A stretch of DNA of 64,000 nucleotides from Melioribacter roseus P3M-2 (GTDB lineage Bacteria > Bacteroidota > Ignavibacteria > Ignavibacteriales > Melioribacteraceae): assembly GCF_000279145.1 (NCBI RefSeq), contig NC_018178.1, forward strand, positions 1,302,001 through 1,366,000. The letters run 5' to 3'. Position 1 is the stretch's first letter, and every line of letters starts with the position of its first letter. A program made the position numbers and the translations under genes. The notes under the pieces are model-generated. The model worked only from the letters and a program-made list of their open reading frames with translations. It made no database searches and was not told where the DNA came from. This document shows, in pieces, positions 35,950 to 45,039 of this stretch.

Positions 35950-37005
35950 TTATTTGTTGTTTTTTATTCTTTCTACAGCCACATCATAAACTCGTCTCAT
36001 CCCTTCTTCGAGAGAAATTCTGGGTTCCCACCCAAGCAATTGTTTTACAAAACTCATGTCGCTGTAGCGGGAATGGACGCCCATCGGCTTGTCGGTCAAC
36101 GGTTTGATGGCGGGCGAGTAACCCGCAAATTTTGTGAAAAGTTGTATCAATTCAATGAAAGAAGTCAATTTACCCGAGCCGATATTGATAGCCGTGCCGT
36201 CGTGAATTTTGTCCATTGCCAGAAACATGCAATCCATCACGTCGTCGATATGTACAAAATCCCTGCCTTGCTGACCGGTGCCCCAAACTTCGAACGGGTC
36301 TTCTTTTCGAGCGGCGCGGGTTGCAATTGCAGGAACGGGATAACTCAAATCCTGGTCTTCGCCGTATCCGGAAAAAGGACGTATGCAAACAATCGAAATT
36401 CCGTAATGTTCGGCTGCAATCTTTGCCAGATATTCGCCGGTAAGTTTAGTCCATCCGTAAGTCATGTCCGGCTTTCCGAGGGTGTAGCCGTTGATGTCAA
36501 TGTAAGATTCCTTCAATGCGACTGCGTTTCCTTCCGCCTGCAGATTAATCGGATAGGCAGCCGAGGAGCTCGGATAGAGAACTCTTTCGGGTTTCGACTT
36601 GGCAATCCAGTTGAAAAATTCCGCGTCGATCGAAAGGTCGAGCGCTACAGCCATCGGGTCGCCTTCTATTTTTGCGCGTCCGCCGACTATCGCCGCAAAA
36701 TGGAATACGTCTCCGAATCGTTCTATCTTCAATCCGTATTCTCTTTTCAGCCAGTCCGCGTCTTCCTGAAGCTTGTTTAAAAATTTTCTTATATCCGTTC
36801 GAAAGAAAAACAAACGTTCGTCTTTACCGAAAACTTCGATATCCTTTAATTTTTTCGAAACCGGGTCTCCGAGCCATGTGGTCGGATGAGTTCCGACCGA
36901 CAGGTCGTCGACCATTATGACATAATCTCCGGTGCGTTTGAGTAGTTGTTTGACGGTATTTCTGCCTACGAATCCGCAGGCTCCTGTTACGAGGTGAAAT
37001 TTCAT
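35950..37005 (-). CDS. NAD-dependent sugar epimerase/dehydratase
   Basis: 351-residue extended short-chain dehydrogenase. The dinucleotide motif GACGFVGRN (8-16), FHFAAIVGG for NAD binding, and the catalytic SSSAAY with YGWTKLTGEY (YxxxK) are in place. It makes a nucleotide sugar precursor for the polysaccharide, most likely a UDP- or GDP-sugar epimerase; the exact substrate cannot be read. It is the first gene of the polysaccharide operon, 9 bp upstream of the broken glycosyltransferase. Confidence 0.85.
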   Translation of the reverse strand: MKFHLVTGACGFVGRNTVKQLLKRTGDYVIMVDDLSVGTHPTTWLGDPVSKKLKDIEVFGKDERLFFFRTDIRKFLNKLQEDADWLKREYGLKIERFGDVFHFAAIVGGRAKIEGDPMAVALDLSIDAEFFNWIAKSKPERVLYPSSSAAYPINLQAEGNAVALKESYIDINGYTLGKPDMTYGWTKLTGEYLAKIAAEHYGISIVCIRPFSGYGEDQDLSYPVPAIATRAARKEDPFEVWGTGQQGRDFVHIDDVMDCMFLAMDKIHDGTAINIGSGKLTSFIELIQLFTKFAGYSPAIKPLTDKPMGVHSRYSDMSFVKQLLGWEPRISLEEGMRRVYDVAVERIKNNK

Positions 37006-37140
37006 AATACGATTCCTTTTTCTTTTACCGTAAAAATAAGAATTTTTAGCGTTTATACTTCAATCCGAAGTGTTTTCCGGCGGATTGCCACCGTAAAATC
37101 AAACTGCTTTCCGGAAAGAAATTCTGCAAGTTTGTCGGTA

Positions 37141-37560
37141 TCAAAACGATTTTACCGTTGCTTCAACAGTTAATTTGCCGTTTTTCCTGAAGAAAAGGTC
37201 AACTTTAATTGTATCTCCCGCTTTTAAATCTATCGTTGCGCCAATGAGCATTATATGATGTCCGCCCGGCTTAAAACTTACGCTCGATTCAGGGGCGATT
37301 TCGACATGGTCAACTTCCCTCATGCCCATCATGTCGTCGCCGGCTTTGTAGGTTTCGTGAATTTCCACTATTTGCGCCGCCGCCGATTTAGCCGCATAAA
37401 GAGTATCTTCCGAATCGCCCGTATTCGAAATTGTCATATAAAGAGCGGAATTATGCCCAGAAGCCGCAGGACGCGCCCACGCACTTTCGATTTTTAATTT
37501 CGATTGTTGCGCGTTTATTAACAACGGCAGAAAAATTGTCAACAATAATATTCTTTTCAT
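37141..37560 (-). CDS. Periplasmic copper chaperone PCu(A)C
   Basis: 139 residues with a signal peptide (MKRILLLTIFLPLLINAQ). The domain has WARPAASGHNSALYMTISNTG and the metal-binding segment GMREVDHVEI...GGHHIMLIGA, matching the H(M)...M...HxM copper-site pattern. Such proteins deliver Cu(I) to cytochrome oxidase subunit II. It follows the SCO gene by 15 bp, forming a copper-insertion pair. Confidence 0.9.
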   Translation of the reverse strand: MKRILLLTIFLPLLINAQQSKLKIESAWARPAASGHNSALYMTISNTGDSEDTLYAAKSAAAQIVEIHETYKAGDDMMGMREVDHVEIAPESSVSFKPGGHHIMLIGATIDLKAGDTIKVDLFFRKNGKLTVEATVKSF

Positions 37561-37575
37561 AACGCTTTGCTCCGC

Positions 37576-38157
37576 TTACATTAATTTTTTGATATCCGCA
37601 TATATTTCTTCGAGATTAAGTTTACTGCCGGGATAGTTTTTTCTCACCACTCCATCCCGGTCGATTAATTGGATTCTGTCGGTGTGAACGTAATAATAGA
37701 TCTTTTTTCCGTCGGCTAATGTCGTCGAATCGCCGGGTACGGCCAGGACTTCAACGGTTTTCATTAACGAATCGATTTCGCTTCGGCTTCCCGTAAGAAA
37801 TTCCCAGTTGTCGGTGTCGAGATTTCTTATTTCCGCGTATTTTTTCAGGACTTCGGGAGTGTCGTTCGCCGGATCGAAACTGATCGACACGAAATTTACG
37901 TCCCTTATTCCTTCCCGCTTCAACATTTCTTTCAATAGACGCATGTTGTTTGTCGTAAGCGGACAGATGTCGGGACAGTTTGTAAAGATATAACCCGCGA
38001 CGGTTATCTTTCCTTTGATATTCTGCGGGAAAACTACATTCTTGCCGTCCTGATTGACAAGATGAAATTCGTATCGGGAAAGGTCGATCAATTCCGGAAA
38101 ATTGCCGCCGCATGCGATTAATATCGCCAATAATGGAATTATTTTAATTAATTTCAT
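37576..38157 (-). CDS. SCO1/SenC family copper protein
   Basis: 193-residue thioredoxin-fold lipoprotein with a lipobox Cys16 (ILIAC). The copper motif is TNCPDICPLT (CxxxC), and a later conserved His lies in YYVHTDRIQLI. It helps assemble the CuA site of cytochrome c oxidase, working with the PCu(A)C protein next to it. It is divergent from the T9SS nuclease gene, with 52 bp between, which must carry both promoters. Confidence 0.92.
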   Translation of the reverse strand: MKLIKIIPLLAILIACGGNFPELIDLSRYEFHLVNQDGKNVVFPQNIKGKITVAGYIFTNCPDICPLTTNNMRLLKEMLKREGIRDVNFVSISFDPANDTPEVLKKYAEIRNLDTDNWEFLTGSRSEIDSLMKTVEVLAVPGDSTTLADGKKIYYYVHTDRIQLIDRDGVVRKNYPGSKLNLEEIYADIKKLM

Positions 38158-38209
38158 ATTTAGTTATTTTGAAATATCCAAAAGTAATAATAACTAATTG
38201 GGATTTTAA

Positions 38210-39436
38210 ATGAAACGTTTCTTTACGATTGTTCTTTTTCTTGCAGCGGGGTTTTTAAACGCCCAGGACACGTTGAAAATTATGACTTATAATATTCATC
38301 AATATACGCCTTATAACCCTACGGCAGACAATCCGGACAGACTTGATTGGGACAATCCCGCGTTGAAATACGTTATAAATGAAATCGATCCCGATATACT
38401 GGTTTGTCAGGAAGTTGTCGATAAAGCTTCCGTTAATCAGTTTATGGAATATGTGCTTGAGTATAAATATAAAGCGGCGGAATTTATCGCTTCGACCGGA
38501 ATGAACAGCGCGCTTTTTTATAAAGAAGACAGAGTTGAATCGCTGGGAAATATAATTCACGACGCAGTAACCAGACCGATTAACGAATTTCCCGTGGTAA
38601 ATAAAACCACGGGCGACACGCTTATTATTTTTTCCGTGCATTTAAAAGCAAACGAAAGGTACGGCGATAACAGCGAAAATTTGAACAAACGGTTTCTCCA
38701 GGCAAACGTATTGCGCAACGTTACTTCCCGGTATCCCGAAGATAAAGATTATATTGTTTTGGGCGACTTCAATACGCTCAACGGTTCAGAAGCGGCTGTA
38801 GTTAAATTGACGGACCGTTCTTTCCCGGGTTATTTTATCGACCCGATCGATGCGATCGGAGAATGGAACGACAATCCGCTTTTCAAGCATACGCACAGTT
38901 ATTCAGCCACCGAGTTGACAAACCGGTTCGATATGATACTTGTTTCACAGGCGGTTAATGACCCGGGAGGAATAGAGTATGTAGACGGCTCGTATACAAT
39001 CGTGGGAAACGACGGCAATCATTTCGGGATGCCGGTAAATTCCGGTTCGAATCATTTCGGAATCGATCTGGCGGACTCTTTAATCTCAGCCAGCGATCAT
39101 TTGCCGGTTTATGCGCTTTTTAAATTCGATCAGCTGCAGAGCGTTTCAGACGGAACGGAAATTCCCCTCGGTTTTGAATTATACCAGAATTATCCGAATC
39201 CTTTCAATCCGTCGACAATAATTAAATTCAAACTCGAATCGGGCGGGTACGTAAAACTGATCGTATTCGATATGCTGGGCAGGGAAATAACAAAGCTTGC
39301 CGAAGGATATTACGCTCCCGGCTCATATAAATTTAATTTCGATTCCGACGGCTTTAATCTTCCTTCTGGAATTTACTTTTACAGGTTTATATATAACGGT
39401 TATTCAACCACGAAAAAGATGACGTTAATAAGATGA
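38210..39436 (+). CDS. Secreted endonuclease/exonuclease/phosphatase with T9SS sorting domain
   Basis: 408 residues. A signal peptide (MKRFFTIVLFLAAGFLNAQ) is followed by an EEP-fold domain: LKIMTYNIHQY, ILVCQEVVDKASV, FSVHLKAN, VLGDFNTLNGSEA, RFDMILVSQ and SASDHLPVYA give the metal-binding and catalytic positions. The last about 80 residues are a type A C-terminal sorting domain (YQNYPNPFNPSTIIKF...GIYFYRFIYNGYSTTKKMTLI). It is exported by the type IX system and may degrade extracellular DNA or another phosphodiester. Confidence 0.88.
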   Translation: MKRFFTIVLFLAAGFLNAQDTLKIMTYNIHQYTPYNPTADNPDRLDWDNPALKYVINEIDPDILVCQEVVDKASVNQFMEYVLEYKYKAAEFIASTGMNSALFYKEDRVESLGNIIHDAVTRPINEFPVVNKTTGDTLIIFSVHLKANERYGDNSENLNKRFLQANVLRNVTSRYPEDKDYIVLGDFNTLNGSEAAVVKLTDRSFPGYFIDPIDAIGEWNDNPLFKHTHSYSATELTNRFDMILVSQAVNDPGGIEYVDGSYTIVGNDGNHFGMPVNSGSNHFGIDLADSLISASDHLPVYALFKFDQLQSVSDGTEIPLGFELYQNYPNPFNPSTIIKFKLESGGYVKLIVFDMLGREITKLAEGYYAPGSYKFNFDSDGFNLPSGIYFYRFIYNGYSTTKKMTLIR

Positions 39437-39900
39437 ATAGGTTCCGATTGGCTTTGCATGCGTGCTTATGCATGATGCCATTGTTATACGGAATTTGTCC
39501 CGCTCAGAATTTACCGAATTCGATTTATGCGGAGGTGTTTGGCAATGCCGGCGGATATTCGATTAATTATGAAAGAATCGTATTTGAAAATTTGAGCGTC
39601 AGAGCCGGCTTTATGTTTGTTTCTGACGCAAGCGCGTTCCCGGCGCTGGTTAATTACAGAATTTACGCGGGTGAAAATTATTTTTCGGTGGGAGCGGGAA
39701 TTCTCAGCTGGCATATTTATTCAAATTATAAAATAATGAACGACGAATCGTTAGAAGGTTCGGGACTGATGTTTACAGCGCGAATAAATTACACGTTAGT
39801 CGCGCGCAACGGATTATTTTTAGGGATAAGTTTTACTCCGTTTTTATACAACGGGAAGATTATTCCGTTCGGAGGATTTTCGTTCGGGAAGGAATTTTGA
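39433..39900 (+). CDS. Outer-membrane-barrel-like protein, function unknown
   Basis: 155 residues. A signal peptide (MNRFRLALHACLCMMPLLYGICPAQ) is followed by alternating strands rich in Gly/Tyr/Phe (YSINYERIVFENLSVRAGFMFV, FTARINYTLVARNGLFLGISFTPF), resembling a small beta-barrel. It ends in an aromatic residue (GGFSFGKEF), as outer-membrane proteins do. It overlaps the T9SS nuclease gene by 4 bp, so the two are translationally coupled. No family was recognised. Confidence 0.6.
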   Translation: MNRFRLALHACLCMMPLLYGICPAQNLPNSIYAEVFGNAGGYSINYERIVFENLSVRAGFMFVSDASAFPALVNYRIYAGENYFSVGAGILSWHIYSNYKIMNDESLEGSGLMFTARINYTLVARNGLFLGISFTPFLYNGKIIPFGGFSFGKEF

Positions 39901-39936
39901 TTTATAAACAGAAGGATAAATCAGCTATAATTTTCA

Positions 39937-39944
39937 TAAATTTG
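39937..39944 (+). promoter_or_regulatory. Candidate -7 box before the pseudaminic-acid operon
   Basis: TAAATTTG matches TAnnTTTG and is 24 bp before the pseB start. No good TTTG -33 element is present at 19-21 bp upstream, so the assignment is tentative. Confidence 0.3.
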
Positions 39945-39967
39945 TCTGGATAAAATACAGGAGAACT

Positions 39968-40999
39968 ATGGACGGTAAAACAATTCTAATTACAGGCGGA
40001 ACGGGTTCGTTCGGAAAGAAGTTCGTTGAAACCGTATTGAAAAGACACACACCGAGGAAAATTATTATTTACAGCAGGGACGAGCTGAAGCAGTTCGAAA
40101 TGCAGCACAATCCCACCTACAGAAAAGAAGGCGTTCTGATGCGTTATTTTATAGGCGATGTACGAGATGAAGAAAGGCTCAAGAAGGCAATGGAAGGCGT
40201 CGATTACGTAGTTCACGCGGCGGCATTAAAGCAGGTGCCGGCTTGCGAATACAATCCGTTCGAAGCCGTTAAGACAAATGTGATCGGCGGACAAAATGTA
40301 ATCAATGCCTGCATCGAAAAAGGCGTCAGAAAAGTAATTGCGCTCAGTACCGATAAAGCCGCCGCGCCGGTCAATCTTTACGGAGCCACCAAACTGACAT
40401 CCGATAAACTTTTTATTGCCGCAAATAATTTCAAAGGCGCTCACGATATTAAGTTTTCCGTTGTGCGCTACGGGAATGTAATGGGCAGCCGCGGTTCGGT
40501 AATTCCCTTCTTTCTTCAAAAAAGGAAAGAAGGAGTTTTGCCCGTTACCGACGAAAGAATGACGCGCTTTAATATTACTCTTCAACAGGGAGTCGACTTC
40601 GTTCTCGAAAGTTTTAAAAGAATGTGGGGCGGCGAACTCTTTGTGCCAAAAATTCCTTCTTACAGAATTTTAGACCTTGCAAAAGCAGTGGCTCCCGAAT
40701 GTAAAGTGGAAGTGGTCGGCATTCGTCCGGGCGAAAAAATCCACGAAGAAATGATTACTCAGGCGGACGCGCTCAATACAATCGAATTCGACGATTATTT
40801 CGTAATACTGCCGTCGGTTCAATTGGGCAACGATCCGAATCTCAAATTATGGGATACCGAAGAATTCCGACTTAAAAGCAACGGGCAACCGGGAAAATTC
40901 TGCGAATACGGATTTTCTTACAACAGCGGAGCCAATCCGCATTTCCTGACGGTTGAAGAGTTGCGCGAATTAATAGAGAAAAACGTCGTTGTAGCCTGA
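39968..40999 (+). CDS. pseB: UDP-N-acetylglucosamine 4,6-dehydratase (inverting), PseB
   Basis: 343-residue SDR enzyme, first step of pseudaminic acid synthesis. The NADP motif is GGTGSFGKKF (10-19). HAAALKQVPACEYNPFEAVKTNV and LYGATKLTSDKLF carry the PseB/FlaA1-type catalytic residues, with Lys replacing the usual Tyr arrangement of epimerases. GGELFVPKIPSYRILDLA is typical of this group. A GAGAAC ribosome site precedes the ATG. It begins the pse gene set; pseC follows 11 bp later. Confidence 0.93.
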   Translation: MDGKTILITGGTGSFGKKFVETVLKRHTPRKIIIYSRDELKQFEMQHNPTYRKEGVLMRYFIGDVRDEERLKKAMEGVDYVVHAAALKQVPACEYNPFEAVKTNVIGGQNVINACIEKGVRKVIALSTDKAAAPVNLYGATKLTSDKLFIAANNFKGAHDIKFSVVRYGNVMGSRGSVIPFFLQKRKEGVLPVTDERMTRFNITLQQGVDFVLESFKRMWGGELFVPKIPSYRILDLAKAVAPECKVEVVGIRPGEKIHEEMITQADALNTIEFDDYFVILPSVQLGNDPNLKLWDTEEFRLKSNGQPGKFCEYGFSYNSGANPHFLTVEELRELIEKNVVVA

Positions 41000-41010
41000 A
41001 GGAAATTTAT

Positions 41011-42192
41011 ATGAAATCGAAAACTTATTCATACGGAAAGCAAAATATAGACCACGACGACATTGAAAGGGTGGTTGAAGTTCTCAAATCCGATTGGCTT
41101 ACGCAAGGACCGAAAGTAAGCGAATTCGAAAAAGCATTGTCGGAAAAATTCGGCGCTCAATATGCCGCCGCCTGTTCGAACGGTACAGCCGGATTACATT
41201 TGATTGCTCTAGGACTCGGCTGGTCGAGGGGAGATGTAATCATTACAACCCCGATAACATTTCTTGCAAGCGCCAACTGCGCAATCTATGTAGGCGCAAA
41301 CGTCGACTTTGCGGATATCGACGAGCGTTACTACACAATCGATCCGGAAAAACTCGAGGAGAAAATCAAATATTACAGCGCAAAAAACATCAACGTTAAA
41401 GCCGTGGTTGCAGTCGATTATGCCGGACATCCGTGCGACTGGGAAGCTTTAAAGAGCTTAAAGAAAAAATACGGATTCCAGCTTGTAAACGATTTCTGTC
41501 ACGCGCCGGGAGCGGAATATAAAAACGATTATCATTATGCCCTTAATTATGCCGACGCGGTCAATATGAGTTTCCATCCGGTTAAACACTTCACTACCGG
41601 AGAAGGCGGAGCCGTTCTATCGAACGACCGGGAATTTATCGACAGAGTCAAAACATTCAGAACTCACGGCGCAACAAAAGACCCTCGCATTCTCGAAAAA
41701 ATCGACGGTCCCTGGTACTATGAAATGCATGACGTAGGGTTCAATTACAGGATTACGGATTTTCAATGCGCTCTCGGAATTTCTCAATTAAAAAAACTCG
41801 ATTCGTTTATTACTGAAAGAAGAAAAATTGCCGAATATTACGATAAATTTTTTGAGAATGACGAAAGATTTGTTATTCCCCGGGTTGACGAGAATTCCAA
41901 ACACGCATATCATCTTTACCCGTTGCAGATAAAATTCGACGAACTCGGAATTTCTAAAAAGGAATTTTTCGATAAAATGAAAGAGAAGAATATCTTTCTG
42001 CAGGTGCATTATATTCCCGTTCATCTTCAACCGTTTTACAGAAAAAAATTCGGCTTCAAGGAAGGAGATTTCCCGATAGCGGAGATATTCTATAAAAGGG
42101 AAGTATCGATTCCGATTTATCCCGGACTTAATGAAGAAGACCTGGAGTATATTACCGAATCAATAGTCGGCGCGCTCGATTCAATGAAATGA
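41011..42192 (+). CDS. pseC: UDP-4-amino-4,6-dideoxy-N-acetyl-beta-L-altrosamine transaminase, PseC
   Basis: 393-residue DegT/DnrJ/EryC1-family aminotransferase. The substrate and PLP regions are CSNGTAGLHLIALGLGW, VVAVDYAGHPCD, and the PLP lysine in SFHPVKHFTTGEGGAV; the Lys of PVKH forms the Schiff base. It converts the PseB product to the 4-amino sugar. It overlaps pseG by 4 bp, fitting coupled translation. Confidence 0.93.
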   Translation: MKSKTYSYGKQNIDHDDIERVVEVLKSDWLTQGPKVSEFEKALSEKFGAQYAAACSNGTAGLHLIALGLGWSRGDVIITTPITFLASANCAIYVGANVDFADIDERYYTIDPEKLEEKIKYYSAKNINVKAVVAVDYAGHPCDWEALKSLKKKYGFQLVNDFCHAPGAEYKNDYHYALNYADAVNMSFHPVKHFTTGEGGAVLSNDREFIDRVKTFRTHGATKDPRILEKIDGPWYYEMHDVGFNYRITDFQCALGISQLKKLDSFITERRKIAEYYDKFFENDERFVIPRVDENSKHAYHLYPLQIKFDELGISKKEFFDKMKEKNIFLQVHYIPVHLQPFYRKKFGFKEGDFPIAEIFYKREVSIPIYPGLNEEDLEYITESIVGALDSMK

Positions 42193-43652
42193 AAATATCA
42201 ATTATTACAGAAGGATTTCAGAATACCGGATACGGTCATATCACAAGGTGTCTCTCGCTGTATCAGGCGTTCGAGGAAAGAAGAATTATACCCCGTTTCT
42301 ATATCAACGGCGACGATAAATGCGCTTCGTACTTAAATGGCGCCCGTTTCGAAATTATTGACTGGCTGAATCATCCAGCTCAATTGATTAAGAAAATAAT
42401 CAACAGCGATTTTGCTATAATCGATTCTTATCTTGCCGGCAGAGAGTTTTACGAAAAAATATCGAATTTTTGCGAACGTCTCCTTATAATTGACGATAAT
42501 CTCCGAATCGATTATCCCGAATCGATTATATTGAACGGAACAATCAATGCGGAGAATTTTCCGTATCAAAAAAAAACGGGCTACGAGTTTCTTCTCGGTT
42601 CCGAATATATACCGATTAGAAAACCGTTCTGGGATTCCGCGCAGCGTAAATACAATAAAGAAATAAAAAACATTCTGATTACATTCGGCGGGCAGGATGT
42701 TAGAAATCTTACAATCCCCGTTGTGAAATTAGTCGGCGAAATTTATCCGGAAGCGGTAATTCATGCGGTATTCGGCAATAAAGAAAACGGCGAAATCGAA
42801 AAGTTGAAAGAGCTTTATAAAGACGTAAAGTTTTATAACCTGCTGAACGCCCAACAGATTAAAGAATTGATGCTGACCGCCGATGTTGTTATTACCGCTG
42901 CGGGTCAAACATTATACGAGCTCGCCGTTACCGGAACTCCGTCAGTCGCGGTTGTTGTGGCGGATAATCAAAAAAATAATATCCTCGAATGGAGTAAATC
43001 CGGCTTTCTGATTGAACCGATTTTTTACAATGAAATTAATTGTATGAAAAAAATTGCCGAACAGCTTCAAAAATTCAAGTCGATCGGTCTGCGTAAAAAA
43101 TGCGGCAGCGCCGGCAGGAAAAAGGTAGACGGACAGGGCAGCCGCCGGGTCGTTTCCTATCTTATCGAAAGAAAATGCGCTGTCGATAAATTTTATTTGA
43201 GAAAAGCCGTATCTGAAGATTCTGAAATTGTATACGAATTGTCGAACGATCCGTCGGTAAGGTCGCAGTCGATTAACAAAAAACCGATAGAGTGGGATGA
43301 ACATACGATATGGTTCGACGGAAAAATAAAAGATAATAATTATTTGTTTCTGCTGGCGTTCGACCGCGAGGATAATTTTATCGGACAGATCCGCTTCGAA
43401 ATAGAAAACAATTCCGCCGTGGTAAGCATAAGCCTGACGGAAAAATTCCGCGGGAAAGGACTTTCCAAAAAAATTATTAAAGAAGGTTCGCGCAGATTAT
43501 TCAATGAATATCAAAATGTAGGCTCGATAACCGCATACATACTGCCGCATAACAGCGCGTCCCTGCGGGCGTTCGAAGCTGCGGGATATAAACCCGACGG
43601 CGAAGAATTGATTAATAACGAACTGTTCAAAAAGTTTCTACTTGAGAGGTGA
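42189..43652 (+). CDS. pseG: PseG UDP-sugar hydrolase fused to PseH-type N-acetyltransferase
   Basis: 487 residues with two enzymes in one chain. Residues 1-330 form PseG, a GT-B-like hydrolase that removes UDP from the diacetamido sugar, with MKISIITEGFQNTGYGHITRCLSLYQ, LLIIDDNLRID and LITFGGQDVRN. Residues about 335-487 are a GNAT acetyltransferase (KFYLRKAVSEDSEIVYELSNDPSVR, LTEKFRGKGLSKKIIKE, HNSASLRAFEAAGYK), the PseH function that acts just before PseG. In Campylobacter and Helicobacter these are separate genes. The chain starts 4 bp inside pseC. Confidence 0.9.
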   Translation: MKISIITEGFQNTGYGHITRCLSLYQAFEERRIIPRFYINGDDKCASYLNGARFEIIDWLNHPAQLIKKIINSDFAIIDSYLAGREFYEKISNFCERLLIIDDNLRIDYPESIILNGTINAENFPYQKKTGYEFLLGSEYIPIRKPFWDSAQRKYNKEIKNILITFGGQDVRNLTIPVVKLVGEIYPEAVIHAVFGNKENGEIEKLKELYKDVKFYNLLNAQQIKELMLTADVVITAAGQTLYELAVTGTPSVAVVVADNQKNNILEWSKSGFLIEPIFYNEINCMKKIAEQLQKFKSIGLRKKCGSAGRKKVDGQGSRRVVSYLIERKCAVDKFYLRKAVSEDSEIVYELSNDPSVRSQSINKKPIEWDEHTIWFDGKIKDNNYLFLLAFDREDNFIGQIRFEIENNSAVVSISLTEKFRGKGLSKKIIKEGSRRLFNEYQNVGSITAYILPHNSASLRAFEAAGYKPDGEELINNELFKKFLLER

Positions 43653-43656
43653 CAAA

Positions 43657-44691
43657 GTGATTATAGAAAATTTCGACACGGATAAAAAAGTCTTTATCAT
43701 TGCCGAGCTTTCCGCAAATCACAATCAGAATTTTCAGACGGCAATCGACTCAATCAAAGCAATCAAGGAGTGCGGAGCCGACGCCGTAAAGCTCCAAACG
43801 TACACGCCCGACACAATCACAATCGACTGCGACAACGAATATTTTCAAATAAAGCAAGGCACCATCTGGGACGGAACCACATTATATCAGCTTTATCAAA
43901 AAGCTTATACGCCGTGGGACTGGCAGCCGGAACTGAAAAAAATTGCGGAAGAGCTCGGACTTGTCTGTTTTTCGTCGCCATTCGATAAAACTGCGGTCGA
44001 CTTTCTGGAAAACATGAACGTTCCGGCGTATAAAATTGCGTCTTTCGAAATAACGGATATACCGCTGATCGAATACGCCGCATCGAAAGGAAAGCCGATG
44101 ATAATTTCGACGGGCATTGCAACCGAAGAAGATATAAGAGACGCCATCGACGCTTGTAAACGAATGAACAACGATCAGATTGCGCTTTTGAAATGCACTT
44201 CTTCCTATCCGGCTCCAATCGAGGATGCAAACCTGAATACAATTCCGTATATGAAAGAAAAATTCAATACGGCGGTCGGATTGTCCGATCACACGATGGG
44301 AACCGTTGCGCCCGTAGTCGCTGTGGCGCTCGGCGCCAGAATTATAGAAAAACATTTTATCCTGGATAGAAACTTAGGCGGTCCGGATTCGGCATTTTCG
44401 CTTGAACCCGCCGAATTCAAAAACATGGTAGAAGGCATCCGAAACGCCGAAAAAGCGCTTGGCAAAGCCGCAATCGAAATTAATGAAAAAATAAAAAAAA
44501 GCAGAACGTTTGCGCGCTCGCTCTTTGTCGTAAAAGATATAAAAGCCGGCGAGCCTCTTACGGAAGAAAACGTCCGATCGATTCGTCCTTCCCACGGATT
44601 GCATCCGAAATATTTGAAACAAATTTTAGGAAGAAAAGCTAAAACGGATATAAAAAAAGGAACTCCTTTGAAGTGGGAGCTATTCGAATGA
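43657..44691 (+). CDS. pseI: Pseudaminic acid synthase, PseI
   Basis: 344-residue NeuB-family enzyme that condenses the hexose with phosphoenolpyruvate. The synthase domain has IIAELSANHNQNFQTAIDSIKAIKECGADAVKLQTYTPDT, FSSPFDKTAVDFLEN, CTSSYPAPIED and GLSDHTMGTVAPV; the C-terminal SAF-like antifreeze domain begins RSLFVVKDIKAGEPLT. The start is taken at GTG 43657, 7 nt behind GAGAGG. An in-frame TTG at 43642 overlaps pseG and lacks support. Confidence 0.94.
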   Translation: MIIENFDTDKKVFIIAELSANHNQNFQTAIDSIKAIKECGADAVKLQTYTPDTITIDCDNEYFQIKQGTIWDGTTLYQLYQKAYTPWDWQPELKKIAEELGLVCFSSPFDKTAVDFLENMNVPAYKIASFEITDIPLIEYAASKGKPMIISTGIATEEDIRDAIDACKRMNNDQIALLKCTSSYPAPIEDANLNTIPYMKEKFNTAVGLSDHTMGTVAPVVAVALGARIIEKHFILDRNLGGPDSAFSLEPAEFKNMVEGIRNAEKALGKAAIEINEKIKKSRTFARSLFVVKDIKAGEPLTEENVRSIRPSHGLHPKYLKQILGRKAKTDIKKGTPLKWELFE

Positions 44692-44736
44692 ATGATTTGG
44701 CGATTGTTTTGCTAAATTAACAGAGGACTAATTTTA

Positions 44737-45039
44737 TTGAATCATATGCGCTTGAGTGAAAGAGATATTGAAATTATTAAAAAGGCAACGAAAAAATTTT
44801 TCGGAGAGAATGCTTCTGTCTATTTGTTCGGTTCGCGTACGGACGATTCAAAAAAAGGGGGCGATATTGATTTGTATATCGAAACAAAGGTCTTTCAAAA
44901 TATAATAGACAGAAAAATAAAAATGCTGGCTGAACTTCACAAAGAACTGGGCGAACAGAAAATCGATATTATAATAAATAATTTTTCAAGTAAAAAATTT
45001 ATATATCATGTGGCAAAAAGCGAAGGTATACGGTTGTGA
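44737..45039 (+). CDS. MntA-like minimal nucleotidyltransferase, antitoxin
   Basis: 100-residue nucleotidyltransferase (MNT). The active-site pattern is GS at 32-33 (YLFGSRTDDS) followed by GGDIDLYIE with Asp43 and Asp45. It pairs with the HEPN protein that starts 4 bp inside its end. In the known MntA/HepT system the MNT protein adenylylates the HEPN toxin and neutralises it. The TTG start at 44737 has GAGGA 9 nt upstream; an ATG at 44746 is a fallback. It sits between pseI and the sugar cytidylyltransferase, on the same strand. Confidence 0.85.
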   Translation: MNHMRLSERDIEIIKKATKKFFGENASVYLFGSRTDDSKKGGDIDLYIETKVFQNIIDRKIKMLAELHKELGEQKIDIIINNFSSKKFIYHVAKSEGIRL

